Below, in pieces: positions 42,137-51,129 of a stretch of 64,000 nt of DNA. The notes under the pieces are model-generated. The model did no database searches. It was not told the DNA's origin and saw only the letters and a list, made by a program, of their open reading frames with translations. Each line of letters starts with the position of its first letter. Position 1 is the first letter of the stretch. Source of the DNA: Salinarimonas sp. (GTDB lineage Bacteria; Pseudomonadota; Alphaproteobacteria; Rhizobiales; Beijerinckiaceae); the NCBI RefSeq assembly GCF_040111675.1, contig NZ_CP157794.1, positions 5,185,501 to 5,249,500 of the forward strand, read 5' to 3'. The position numbers and the translations under genes are program-made.

Positions 42137-43684
42137 TCAGCGCGCCGCGCGCCAGGCGGCGAGGTCCGCCGGCCGCACCGCGCCGAGCAGGACGGCCGCC
42201 AGCGCGTAGACCGCGCCGCCGGACACGCAAAGGGCCGCGAGCGCGCCGACGGCGCCGAGCGCCTGGTCCAGTCCCGGGCCGTCCAGCGCCACGAGCCAGG
42301 CGGCCAGGACGGCGGCGGCGGCGAGAATGCGCGCGAGCCGATCGCCGAGGCGCGCGTCGGGCGCCCAGCCCTCCGCGCGCGCGGCGCCGAGTGCCAGCAC
42401 GCCGGCCTGCGTCGCGAGCCCCGTCGCGACGCCGAGGCCGAGGCCGAACGGACCGAAGGCGGCGGAGAGGGCCGCGCCGGCGGCGAGGGTCGCCGCGATC
42501 CCGGCCCCGGTCGCGAGAAGCCCGGGCCGCGCGCTCTCGCGGGCGAAGCCGCCCTGCAGCAGGATCTTGCCCGCCGCCGCGGCGGGCAGGCCCAGCGCCA
42601 CGCCCGAGAGGATCGCCGCCGTCGCCGCGACCTCGGCCTCGCCGAACGCCCCGCGCGCGAACAGGGCCCGCACCAGCGTCGCGTCGAGGGCGACCAGCGC
42701 CGCGGCGGCGGGGACGGCGAGCAGGAAGGCCGCCTCGAGCGCGCGGTTCTGCGCGGCGGCGGCGGCGCGGAGGTCGGCCGCGCGGACGTGGCCGGCCAGC
42801 CGCGGCAGCAGCACCGTCGTCGCGGCCGCGGCGACGAGCCCGAGGGGAAGCTGCACCAGCCGCTCCGCGTAGTAGAGCCGCGCCACCGCGCCCGGCGTGA
42901 AGGAGGCGACCTGCGTCGCCGCCAGCAGGATCAGCTCGACGCTTCCGACCGTCACCAGAGCGGGCCCCGCGAGGCGCAGGACGGCGCGCAGCCGCGGTCC
43001 GAGCCGCGGGCGCGCCAGCGCGACGCCGCCGGCGCGGCGCACGGCCAGCGCCACGACGGCGAGCTGGACGAGGCCGGCCGCCGTGACGCTCGCGGCGAGC
43101 AGGGCCGCGAGCCGCGCGGGATCGTCCACCCGCGCCGGCGCGACCAGCAGGGCCGCGATCAGCACCGCGTTCGTCGCGAGCGGCGCGAGCGCCAGCGCGA
43201 CGACGCGGCCGCGGGCGGCGAGCACGGCGGAGAGGAGGCCGGCCAGGCCGAGGACGACGACGGCCGGAAGCGCGAGCCGGGTCAGGTCGGCGGCGAGCGC
43301 GCGGGTCGCGCCCTCCCCGGCGAGGCCGGCCGCGACGGCGAGGACGAGGAGCCCCGCCCCGATCATGCCGAGCGCCACGATCGCGGCGAGCAGAGCCGCG
43401 AGCCCGGCGAGCGCCTCGCCCGCGAGCCGCGCCGCCGCCGCCTCGCCTTCCTCCGCGCGGGTGCGGGCGTAGAGCGGCGCGAAGCCGGCGGTGAGCGCGC
43501 CCTCGGCGAGGGTCCGGCGGGCGACGTTGGGGATGCGCAACGCGATCAGGAAGGCGTCCGCCGCCGGTCCCGCCCCGAGCGCCGCCGCGATCAGCACGTC
43601 GCGGAGAAAGCCGAGGACCCGCGAGAGGCCCGCCGCGCCGGCGACGGCGAGCGTGGCCGGCAGGGCGGAGGGCCGCACGACCAC
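42137..43684 (-). CDS. murJ: Lipid II flippase MurJ
   Basis: 515 residues with about fourteen membrane helices. MurJ moves the peptidoglycan precursor lipid II across the inner membrane. The N-terminal LSRVLGFLRDVLIAAALGAGPAADAFLIALRIPN and RRTLAEGALTAGFAPLY are diagnostic and carry the conserved arginines of the cavity. It is very rich in Ala and Leu, a result of the high GC. It starts 1 bp after the DsbA-like gene, so the two are coupled. Confidence 0.95.
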   Translation of the reverse strand: MVVRPSALPATLAVAGAAGLSRVLGFLRDVLIAAALGAGPAADAFLIALRIPNVARRTLAEGALTAGFAPLYARTRAEEGEAAAARLAGEALAGLAALLAAIVALGMIGAGLLVLAVAAGLAGEGATRALAADLTRLALPAVVVLGLAGLLSAVLAARGRVVALALAPLATNAVLIAALLVAPARVDDPARLAALLAASVTAAGLVQLAVVALAVRRAGGVALARPRLGPRLRAVLRLAGPALVTVGSVELILLAATQVASFTPGAVARLYYAERLVQLPLGLVAAAATTVLLPRLAGHVRAADLRAAAAAQNRALEAAFLLAVPAAAALVALDATLVRALFARGAFGEAEVAATAAILSGVALGLPAAAAGKILLQGGFARESARPGLLATGAGIAATLAAGAALSAAFGPFGLGLGVATGLATQAGVLALGAARAEGWAPDARLGDRLARILAAAAVLAAWLVALDGPGLDQALGAVGALAALCVSGGAVYALAAVLLGAVRPADLAAWRAAR

Positions 43685-43685
43685 G

Positions 43686-44336
43686 TCAGCCCCGCAGATC
43701 CGCCACGATGCGCTGCTTGCGATCGAGCGACACCCAGCCCTCGTAGGCCCAGGGGCCGACGAGGAGCGTCGGCGTCGCGTCGAAGCCCATCACGCGCCCG
43801 AGACGGACCATGTGGTCGAGGGCCGGCGCGACGCCGGGCAGGGCGGCGGCGCGGCCGATCGCGTCCGGGTCGAGCCCCGTCTCCTCGGCGACCCGGAGCG
43901 CCCGCCCACCGTCGACGAGGCCGCGGCTCTCGAACAGGGTCGCGTGGAAGGTGCGGTACGTCTCCGGCCCGGCATGGGCCAGGACGCCGAGGGCGATGGC
44001 CGCGGCCTCGCGGGAGGCGTCGGAGAGGATCGGGTAGTTCATGAGCCGCACGCCGACGTTCTCCATGGCGAGCAGCGGCCCGAGATGGGCGGCGGTCGCC
44101 CGGCAGACCGGGCAATTGTAGTCGAAGAACTCGAGGAAGACGACGTCCGCGGCCTCGGCTCCCAGCGGAACGGCCGCCGGAAGCGCCAGCGCCTCGGCGG
44201 CGAGCTCGCCCGGCACGCGACGGGGCGCCGCTTCCGGGCCCTGCTGCGCCAGGGCGCGCGGCGCGAGGGGAAGCCCGGCGAGCACGGCGGGGACGCCGGC
44301 GCAAAGGGCCGCGAGGATCGAACGGCGGGTGAGCAT
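43686..44336 (-). CDS. DsbA family oxidoreductase (CPVC)
   Basis: 216 residues. An export signal begins MLTRRSILAALCAGVPA and ends near ALAQ (residue 31), with twin arginines that suggest Tat export. Active site CPVC at 75-78 in EFFDYNCPVCRAT; the cis-proline is in FDATPTLLVG. The FDYNCPxC form is that of DsbA/DsbG-like proteins of the Com1 type. It lies directly before murJ and after phaZ on the same strand. Confidence 0.92.
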   Translation of the reverse strand: MLTRRSILAALCAGVPAVLAGLPLAPRALAQQGPEAAPRRVPGELAAEALALPAAVPLGAEAADVVFLEFFDYNCPVCRATAAHLGPLLAMENVGVRLMNYPILSDASREAAAIALGVLAHAGPETYRTFHATLFESRGLVDGGRALRVAEETGLDPDAIGRAAALPGVAPALDHMVRLGRVMGFDATPTLLVGPWAYEGWVSLDRKQRIVADLRG

Positions 44337-44409
44337 GGGGGACCTCTGCGGCAGCGGGCGGGATCGCTCCCGCCTGCTCCCCGATCGTCGCGAAATTGCG
44401 GCGGGCGCG

Positions 44410-45705
44410 TCAGCCCGCCGCCGCGGCGGGACGCTGGGCGCGCCGGCCGCCCCGCGCGACCCGCGCCGCCTCGTCCTGCTCGCGCATGAACGCCGCGATC
44501 CTCGGGGCGACCTGCGAGCGGAAGCGCGAGCCGTTGAAGACGCCGTAATGCCCGACGCGCTCCTGGAGGTGGTAGAGCTTCTTCTCGTCCGGGAGATTGG
44601 AGGCGAGCTCGAGAGCCGCCAGCGTCTGGCCGACGCCGGAAATGTCGTCGCGCTCGCCCTCCACCGCCATGATCGCGCAGCGGCGGATGGCGGAGGGGTC
44701 GACCCGGCGCTCGCGATGCATCATCTCGCCCTTCGGCAAAGCGTGCTCGACGAAGACGGTCTCGACGGTCTGGAGATAGAACTCCGCCGTCAGGTCCATG
44801 ACGGCGAGATACTCGTCGTAGAACTCGCGATGCTTCTCGGCCGAATCGCCGTCCTCCTCGACCAGGTGGTTGAACATCTCCCAATGGGCGGAGATGTGCC
44901 GGTCGAGATTCATCGCCATGAAGCCGGAGAGCTGATAGAAGCCCGGATACACGTCGCGCCAGAACCCGAGGTTCGGCGGCGGCACCTTGACGATGCAATT
45001 GCGCCGGAACCAGTCGACGCCGCGCTCCTGGGCGACGAGGTTCACCGCGGTCGGCGAGCGGCGGGTGTCGATCGGGCCGCCCATCAGCGTCATCGAGCGC
45101 GGGATCGCGGGATCGTCCGCCTCCTCCATCAGCGACACGGCGGCGAAGACCGGCACCGCGGGCTGGCACACGGCCATCACGTGCACGTCGGGCCCGAGCG
45201 CGCGGCACATGGCGACGACGTAGTCGATGTAGGTGTCGAGGTCGAACTCCCCCTCGACGAGCGGCACCTCGCGCGCGTCGGTCCAGTCCGTGATGTAGAC
45301 CTCGTGATTCGGCAGGAAGGCCTCGACGGTGCCGCGCAGGAGCGTGGCGTAATGGCCCGACATCGGCGCCACCATCAGCACCTTCGGGTCCGCCGGACGA
45401 TTCGGGTCGCGGATCTTGCGGTCGAAATGGATCAGGCGGCAGAAGGGCCGCTCCCAAACGACCTGCTCCACGACCGTGGTGGGCGCGCCGTCGACGAGCG
45501 TCTCGTCCAGCATGAAGGCCGGCTTGCCGTAGCGCCGCGTCACGCGCTCGAACAGCTCGCAGCCCGCCGCCATCGCCTTGCCGTAGGGCGTGTGCGTCAG
45601 CGGGTTGACCGGATTCTTGAACGCGATCCGCGTCGCGTCGGTCGCCGCGCGGGCCGGCGCCAGCATCATGTGCCCGGCTTCGTACCAGAAGTAAGCGAGG
45701 TCCAT
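44410..45705 (-). CDS. phaZ: Intracellular polyhydroxyalkanoate depolymerase
   Basis: 431 residues, no signal peptide. It hydrolyses stored poly-3-hydroxybutyrate in the cell. The nucleophile is Cys180 in VMAVCQPAVPV, as in the cysteine-type PhaZ of Cupriavidus; LMGGPIDTR and the catalytic histidine in QERVGHYGVFNG near the C-terminus complete the family pattern. The last 15 residues are a low-complexity tail. It is divergent from the redox sensor gene at 45979, and a promoter lies in between. Confidence 0.95.
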   Translation of the reverse strand: MDLAYFWYEAGHMMLAPARAATDATRIAFKNPVNPLTHTPYGKAMAAGCELFERVTRRYGKPAFMLDETLVDGAPTTVVEQVVWERPFCRLIHFDRKIRDPNRPADPKVLMVAPMSGHYATLLRGTVEAFLPNHEVYITDWTDAREVPLVEGEFDLDTYIDYVVAMCRALGPDVHVMAVCQPAVPVFAAVSLMEEADDPAIPRSMTLMGGPIDTRRSPTAVNLVAQERGVDWFRRNCIVKVPPPNLGFWRDVYPGFYQLSGFMAMNLDRHISAHWEMFNHLVEEDGDSAEKHREFYDEYLAVMDLTAEFYLQTVETVFVEHALPKGEMMHRERRVDPSAIRRCAIMAVEGERDDISGVGQTLAALELASNLPDEKKLYHLQERVGHYGVFNGSRFRSQVAPRIAAFMREQDEAARVARGGRRAQRPAAAAG

Positions 45706-45798
45706 CTTCAGCCCACCTTTCGCGATCGACGCCCGGTTCGCCGGAGGCTCCGCCGAGCGGAGCCGGGTGCTCGGGTCTGGTTCCGAACCTGACCGGTC

Positions 45799-45826
45799 AC
45801 AGTAAGGTTCCGCAGTCTCGCGGCAA
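45799..45826 (-). promoter_or_regulatory. Probable phaZ promoter
   Basis: On the minus strand TTGCCG (45826-45821), 16-bp spacer, TACTGT (45804-45799), with a leader of about 85 nt. An imperfect palindrome with arms GGTTC and GAACC (45779-45789) lies just after the predicted start and could be an operator. Confidence 0.4.
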
Positions 45827-45978
45827 CTTGGCCATTGGTCGAGAGCACTAACACGTAAGCCTGATTAACACGTTTCCAACCGGTGAAACAGAGCGGGCCG
45901 CACGCGACGTTCGTCGTCGCGCCTGTTCGAGCCCGTGCGGCGGCCCTAGCTTACGCCGCATGTGCTAGCGTGCGTGCC

Positions 45979-47295
45979 GTGACCGTGACCGCCATCGAAC
46001 CCCAACGCCTGACCGGAAGCGCGCGGCGCCTGCGCCTCGATACGCTCGTGCGCCTGCGCTGGCTGGCTGTCATCGGCCAGAGCGCCGCCGTCGCCGGCGT
46101 GCATTTCGGGCTCGGCTTCCAGCTGCCCTTCGGGGCGAGCTTCGTGCTGATCGCGGCCTCGGCCTGGCTCAACCTCGCCCTACGGGTACGCTACCCGGCC
46201 TCGCACCGCCTGTCCGACAACGCCGCGACCTTCCTGCTCGCCTTCGACATCGCCCAGCTCGCGGCCCTGCTCTTCCTCACCGGCGGCCTGCAGAACCCGT
46301 TTTCGCTGCTCTTCCTCGCGCCGGTGCTGATCTCGGCCACCGCGCTCACGCCCACGCGGACGCTGGCGCTGGGGCTCCTCGTCGTCGCCTGCGCCACGGC
46401 GCTCGCCCTGTTCCACCTGCCGCTCCCCTGGCGGGCGGGCGAGGAGCTGAGCCTGCCGTTCCTCTACGTGCTCGGCGTGTGGGCGGCGATCCTGCTGGGC
46501 ACCGGCTTCACCGGCATCTACGCCTGGCGCGTGGCCGAGGAGGCGCGCCAGCTGGCCCAGGCGCTCGCCGCCACCGAGCTGGTGCTCGCCCGCGAGCAGC
46601 ACATCTCGCAGATCGACGGCCTCGCGGCGGCGGCCGCGCACGAGCTCGGCACGCCGCTCGCCACCATCACCCTCGTCGCCAAGGAGCTCTCCAAGCGCCT
46701 CGCCGGCAACGACGAGCTCGCCGAGGACGTCACCCTCCTGCGCGAGCAGGTGGAGCGCTGCCGCGGCATCCTCGGGCAGCTCACCTCGCGCGGCGAGGAG
46801 CAGGACGGCGAGTTCCTCGAGCGAATCACCCTGATGCACCTCGTCGAGGAGCTGGTCGACCCGATGCGCGGCATCGGCATCGGCATCCGCGTCCTGCGCA
46901 ACGGCGAGGGCCCGCCGCCGCGCGTGCGCCGCAACGCCGGCCTGGTCTACGGGCTCACCAACCTCCTCGACAACGCGGTGGACTTCGCCGAGGACGAGGT
47001 GGCGGTCGAGGCCGGCTGGGACGAGCGCTCGGTCTGGATCGAGATCCGCGACGACGGCCCGGGCTTTCCGGCGGACGTGCTGCTGCGGCTCGGCGAGCCC
47101 TACGTCACCACCCGCGGCCACGACAAGCGCGGCCCCGAGGAGGGCGCGGCCGGGCACGGGCTCGGGGTCTTCATCGCGAAGACGCTGATCGAGCGGACCG
47201 GCGCGCAGCTCACCCTCACGAACGGTCCGGCGCCGCAGGTCGGCGCGATCGCGCGGGTGGACTGGTCGCGCGCCGACTTCGAGTCGGGAGCCTGA
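45979..47295 (+). CDS. RegB/ActS/PrrB family redox-sensing histidine kinase
   Basis: 438 residues with the GTG start proposed here. RegB-type kinases sense the ubiquinone pool and thiol state and control energy metabolism. Six membrane helices lie at about 28-175; the quinone-binding heptapeptide GGLQNPF is at 102-108; the H-box AAAHELGTPLATI has its histidine at 221; the redox cysteine is Cys261 in ERCRGILGQL; the ATPase region has LTNLLDNAVDFA, DDGPGFP and GHGLGVFIAKTLI. The start is uncertain: the frame is open from 45883, but RegB proteins begin close to RLRLDTLVRLRWLA. No ribosome site was found at any candidate. It precedes actR by 163 bp. Confidence 0.9.
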   Translation: MTVTAIEPQRLTGSARRLRLDTLVRLRWLAVIGQSAAVAGVHFGLGFQLPFGASFVLIAASAWLNLALRVRYPASHRLSDNAATFLLAFDIAQLAALLFLTGGLQNPFSLLFLAPVLISATALTPTRTLALGLLVVACATALALFHLPLPWRAGEELSLPFLYVLGVWAAILLGTGFTGIYAWRVAEEARQLAQALAATELVLAREQHISQIDGLAAAAAHELGTPLATITLVAKELSKRLAGNDELAEDVTLLREQVERCRGILGQLTSRGEEQDGEFLERITLMHLVEELVDPMRGIGIGIRVLRNGEGPPPRVRRNAGLVYGLTNLLDNAVDFAEDEVAVEAGWDERSVWIEIRDDGPGFPADVLLRLGEPYVTTRGHDKRGPEEGAAGHGLGVFIAKTLIERTGAQLTLTNGPAPQVGAIARVDWSRADFESGA

Positions 47296-47458
47296 CGAAT
47301 ACTCGGTCAAGCATAACGCGATCACGACCGCGTGAGCGGGCCGCATGCGGTGGATAAGCGCAGGGAGCACCCTACATTACCTGTCGACACCCCAACACGC
47401 GGCGACGCGACCGCACAGGCGGGCAGGTCCGGCTCGCCCACGAAGGAGACCGAGGACG

Positions 47459-48025
47459 ATGGTCGAAGCGCAAAGCCCGGAGGTTCTCACCGAGGTCACG
47501 GGGGATCGCAGCCTCCTGATCGTCGACGACGACCGCCCCTTCTCCACCCGGCTCGCCCGGGCGATGGAGCAACGCGGCTACGAGGTCCGCGTAGCGGAGA
47601 GCGTATCCGACGGCATCGCCGCCGTCGACGGCGCGCCGCCCGCCTTCGCGGTGATCGACATGCGGCTCAACGACGGCAACGGGCTCGACGTCATCACCCG
47701 CCTGAAGGAGAAGCGCCCGGATGCCCGCGGCGTGGTGCTCACCGGATACGGCAACATCGCAACCGCCGTGACGGCGGTGAAGCTCGGCGCGTTCGACTAT
47801 CTCGCCAAGCCGGCCGACGCCGACGAGATCGACGCGGCGCTCCAGGCCAGGCCGGGCGCCCGCGCCGAGCCGCCGGAGAACCCGATGTCCGCCGACCGCG
47901 TGCGCTGGGAGCACATCCAGCGCGTCTACGAGCTGTGCGGCCGGAACGTCTCCGAGACGGCGCGCCGCCTCAACATGCACCGCCGCACGCTCCAGCGCAT
48001 CCTGGCCAAGCGCGCTCCGCGCTGA
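47459..48025 (+). CDS. actR: ActR/PrrA/RegA family response regulator
   Basis: 188 residues. Receiver domain with LLIVDDD (19-25) and the phosphorylated Asp67 in VIDMRLNDGNGL; then a short proline-containing linker and the Fis-type helix-turn-helix SETARRLNMHRRTLQRILAK at the C-terminus. It is the partner of the sensor kinase just upstream. The ATG at 47459 follows AAGGAG and GAGGA. RegA homologues control respiration, CO2 and nitrogen fixation genes; which targets apply here is unknown. Confidence 0.95.
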   Translation: MVEAQSPEVLTEVTGDRSLLIVDDDRPFSTRLARAMEQRGYEVRVAESVSDGIAAVDGAPPAFAVIDMRLNDGNGLDVITRLKEKRPDARGVVLTGYGNIATAVTAVKLGAFDYLAKPADADEIDAALQARPGARAEPPENPMSADRVRWEHIQRVYELCGRNVSETARRLNMHRRTLQRILAKRAPR

Positions 48026-48103
48026 CGCACGGGCCGGCGTCTCGCCATCGCGCGGTTTTCCCGCTACGTCGGCGGGACGATCGCCGCGAGGAGACGCCGC
48101 GCC

Positions 48104-48913
48104 ATGCTCGACCTGACCGACCGAATCGCCCTCGTCACCGGCTGCGGCTCGCGGGCCGACGGCTCGAAGGGCGAGGGCTGGGGCAACGGCCAAGCCGTCG
48201 CCACCCTGCTCGCGCGCCGCGGCGCCCATGTCGTCGGCTGCGACCGCGATCCCGAGGCGGCCGAGGTCACCCGCCGTATCGTCGACGCCGAGGGCGGCTC
48301 CATCGAGGTCCATGCCTGCGACGTCACCGACAAGGCCGCCGTCGACGCGCTCGTCGCCGACGTGCTGACCCGTCACGGCCGCATCGACGTGCTCGTCAAC
48401 AATGTCGGCCGCTCCGAGCCCGGCGGCCCCGTCGAGATGGACGAGGCGACCTGGGACGCGCAGATGGACGTCAACCTCAAGAGCGCCTACCTGTGCTGCA
48501 AGGCGGTGCTGCCGGCCATGGAGCGCCAGGGCAAGGGCGCCGTGGTGAGCGTCTCCTCCGTGGCGGGGCTGCGCTACATCGGCAAGCCGCAGGTCGCCTA
48601 CGCCGCGGCGAAGGCGGCGCTCCTGCAGTTCACCCGCGCCACCGCCGTGCTCTACGCGCCCAAGGGCGTGCGGCTCAACGCGGTGGTGCCGGGGCTGATC
48701 GGCACGCCGCTGGTGCGCCGCCTCGCCGACAAGTACGCCGGCGGCGACTACGACGGCTTCGTCGAGACCCGCAACGCGCAGGTCCCCATGGGCTTCATGG
48801 GCGACGCCTGGGACGTCGCGCATGCGGTCCTCTACCTCGCCAGCGACGAGGCCCGCTACGTCACCGGGACCGAGATCGTCGTCGACGGCGGCTTCGTCGC
48901 GGCGACGCGCTGA
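48104..48913 (+). CDS. SDR family oxidoreductase
   Basis: 269 residues. NNVG at 99-102, Ser151 or Ser152 (SVSSVAG) and Tyr166-Lys170 (YAAAK) give the classical short-chain dehydrogenase active site. The cofactor loop is unusual: the TGxxxGxG motif is stretched to TGCGSRADGSKGEGWGNG, about eight residues longer than normal. DVTDKAAV and the C-terminal YVTGTEIVVDGGF are typical. NAD(P) preference and substrate are unknown. Follows actR by 78 bp and ends at a terminator. Confidence 0.92.
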   Translation: MLDLTDRIALVTGCGSRADGSKGEGWGNGQAVATLLARRGAHVVGCDRDPEAAEVTRRIVDAEGGSIEVHACDVTDKAAVDALVADVLTRHGRIDVLVNNVGRSEPGGPVEMDEATWDAQMDVNLKSAYLCCKAVLPAMERQGKGAVVSVSSVAGLRYIGKPQVAYAAAKAALLQFTRATAVLYAPKGVRLNAVVPGLIGTPLVRRLADKYAGGDYDGFVETRNAQVPMGFMGDAWDVAHAVLYLASDEARYVTGTEIVVDGGFVAATR

Positions 48914-48941
48914 CGGCGGCTCCCCGAGCCCGGAACGAAGA

Positions 48942-48973
48942 AGGGCGGCGCCGTCCGGCGCCGCCCTCGATTT
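48942..48973. terminator. Terminator between SDR gene and proX
   Basis: 11-bp stem (48942-48952 with 48957-48967), 4-nt loop, then TTTT at 48970-48973. It lies between two convergent genes and may serve both. Confidence 0.85.
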
Positions 48974-48994
48974 TCGTCACGCCTCGCGCGCGGC

Positions 48995-50005
48995 TCAGCT
49001 CGCGGCGCGGGCCTCTTCGAGCCAGGAATTGAACTCGTCGATGTTGTCCTGGATCCACTCCTGGGCGTGGCGCTCGATGTCCTCCATCGAATCCTCGCCG
49101 TCGCGCATCAGCAGGTTCTGGGCCGAGACGTCGTTGATCGGGATCTGGGCGAGCTCGAGGAAGCGCGCCGCGGCCGGGTTCTCCTCGGCCCACTCGCGGT
49201 TGGCGAGCACCCGGATGTCGTCGACCGCGAAGCCGAGATTCTTGCCGCCGGCGGAGGTGTCCTCGGCTGTGGCGTCCGGGTTGTTGGGCAGGGAGGTGTA
49301 GGGCACGTTCAGCCACTCGACGTCCTCGCCCGGCGTCAGCACGCCGGAGACCCACAGCGGCGTCCAGGTGTAGTACAGGATCGGCTCGCCGCGCTCGTGG
49401 CGGGCGATGGTGTCCGCGATGAGCGCGAAGTAGCTGCCCTGATTGTGCCGGACCGTCTCGTCGAGACCGTACTCGGGAAGCTGGTGCTCGATCACCAGCT
49501 CGCAGCCCCAGCCGGGATTGCAGCCGGTGAGGTCGGCCATGCCGTCGCCGTCTGCGTCGAACAGGGCCGCGACCTCGGGATCCTGCAGCTGCTCGAGGCT
49601 GGTGATGCCATGCTCGTCGGCGGTCGCCTTGTCGATCAGGTAGCCCTGCAGCACGTCCTCGATGAACATGCCGAGCTTGACCATGCTGTCCTCGCCGCCG
49701 GCGTTCTGGAAGAACTCCTCGTGCAGCAGGTTCCAATGCACGCCGGTGAAGTCGGCGTCGCCCTGGCCGATGGCGACGTGCATCACCGCGTACTCGCCCT
49801 CCAGCGGATCCTCGACCGCGTAGCCGAGCTGACGCAGGCCCTCGAAGAGAACCACGTGCTGGAAGATCTCCTCGGCGATGCCGGAGGTCATGGGCTGGAC
49901 GGTCCTGCCCTCGCCGGGCATGGCGGCGTCCTGCGCCAGGGCGGGGGCGGAAAGCCCGAGCGCGGCGATCAGCGCAACGGCGCTGGCCTTCGTCGTCGTT
50001 CTCAT
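48995..50005 (-). CDS. proX: Glycine betaine/choline ABC transporter substrate-binding protein
   Basis: 336 residues; signal peptide to about residue 24 (ALIAALGLSAPALAQ). Binding protein of a ProVWX-type osmoprotectant system. GQGDADFTGVHWNLLHEEFF and YYTWTPLWVSGVL are typical of OpuAC domains that bind quaternary amines with aromatic side chains. The loop DADGDGMADLTGCNPGWGCE has an EF-hand-like Asp pattern and two cysteines, seen in the alphaproteobacterial subtype. AGGAG precedes the ATG at 50005. It is last in proV-proW-proX, 151 bp after proW. Confidence 0.92.
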   Translation of the reverse strand: MRTTTKASAVALIAALGLSAPALAQDAAMPGEGRTVQPMTSGIAEEIFQHVVLFEGLRQLGYAVEDPLEGEYAVMHVAIGQGDADFTGVHWNLLHEEFFQNAGGEDSMVKLGMFIEDVLQGYLIDKATADEHGITSLEQLQDPEVAALFDADGDGMADLTGCNPGWGCELVIEHQLPEYGLDETVRHNQGSYFALIADTIARHERGEPILYYTWTPLWVSGVLTPGEDVEWLNVPYTSLPNNPDATAEDTSAGGKNLGFAVDDIRVLANREWAEENPAAARFLELAQIPINDVSAQNLLMRDGEDSMEDIERHAQEWIQDNIDEFNSWLEEARAAS

Positions 50006-50156
50006 GGTGTCTCCTCTCGCTTGTCTCACTGGATCGAGGGCCGGAGCCCTCCCCTGCTGGCGGGCGCATACCGTCGCCGACGGCGCGGCGCGCGCCGCAT
50101 CGACGCGCGACGGCGCCCGAGAGTGGCCGCCGACGCTTGCGTTCGATCTCGTATGT

Positions 50157-51125
50157 TCAGCCCTTGCGCTGCGTGGCCGCGGCCGCCGCGCTCGCCGTGC
50201 GCCCGGCCGCGAGGCCGCGCACGAGGCCCACGGGCCCGCGCTCGACGAAGCGCCGACCACCGCGCTCGCGCTCGGACGAGGCCAGCGCCTGGGTCATGCG
50301 GTCGAGCACGATGGCGAGCACCACGATGCCGATGCCGCCGATGACGGCGAGCCCCATGTCGAGGCGCCCGATGCCGCGCAGCACCATCTGGCCGAGCCCG
50401 CCCACCGAGATCATCGAGGCGATCACGACCATCGACAGGGCGAGCATCAGCGACTGGTTGACGCCGGCCATGATCGTCTTCGTCGCGAGCGGCAGCTGCA
50501 CCTTGAACAGAAGCTGGCTGCCGGAGGCGCCGAAGGCGTTGGCGGCCTCGATCACGTCCTTGGGCACCTGGCGGATGCCGAGATTGGTCAGGCGGATCAG
50601 CGGCGGCACGGCGAAGATGATCGTCACGATCACGCCGGGCACGTTGCCGATGCCGAACAGCACCACGATCGGCACCAGGTAGACGAAGGCGGGCGTCGTC
50701 TGCATCGTGTCGAGCGCGGGGCGCAGGCCCGTCTCGAAGCGGTCCGAGCGCGCGGCGAGGATGCCGAGCGGCACGCCGATGACCGCGCAGAAGAACACGG
50801 CCGTCAGCACCAGCGCGAGCGTCACCATGGACTGCTCGTAGGCGCCGATGATGCCCAGGAAGAACAGCGACAGGGCCGTGCCGATGGCGAGCCGCCCGCC
50901 GACCACCTGCCAGGCGATCAGCGCGAGCAGCACGATCATCACGCCGGGCGGCAGGAACAGCAGGATGTCGGTCATGCCGTCGAGCACCCAGTCGATCGGC
51001 TGGCGGATCGCCTGGAAGACCGGGCGAGCGCCCGAGACCCAGTCGAAGACGACCTCGACCCAGTCGTCGAAGGGGATCTCGAGGGTCTCGAACGGATAGA
51101 GCGGATTGAAGGACATGATCTGCAT
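50157..51125 (-). CDS. proW: Glycine betaine/proline ABC transporter permease
   Basis: 322 residues with about seven membrane helices. The permease loop that touches the ATPase is EAANAFGASGSQLLFKVQLPLA; DTMQTTPAFVYLVPIVVLFGIG is a hallmark of ProW. It starts 4 bp after the proV stop, so the two are one unit. The C-terminus after the last helix is a basic low-complexity tail. Confidence 0.95.
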   Translation of the reverse strand: MQIMSFNPLYPFETLEIPFDDWVEVVFDWVSGARPVFQAIRQPIDWVLDGMTDILLFLPPGVMIVLLALIAWQVVGGRLAIGTALSLFFLGIIGAYEQSMVTLALVLTAVFFCAVIGVPLGILAARSDRFETGLRPALDTMQTTPAFVYLVPIVVLFGIGNVPGVIVTIIFAVPPLIRLTNLGIRQVPKDVIEAANAFGASGSQLLFKVQLPLATKTIMAGVNQSLMLALSMVVIASMISVGGLGQMVLRGIGRLDMGLAVIGGIGIVVLAIVLDRMTQALASSERERGGRRFVERGPVGLVRGLAAGRTASAAAAATQRKG

Positions 51126-51129
51126 GGGG

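Noticed and set aside
44345..44375. Inverted repeat after phaZ
   Set aside because: GC-rich stem without a T-tract; too weak to call a terminator.
45909..45928. Two GTTC words upstream of the RegB-type kinase
   Set aside because: The spacing is 12 bp and not 7, so this is not a LexA box.
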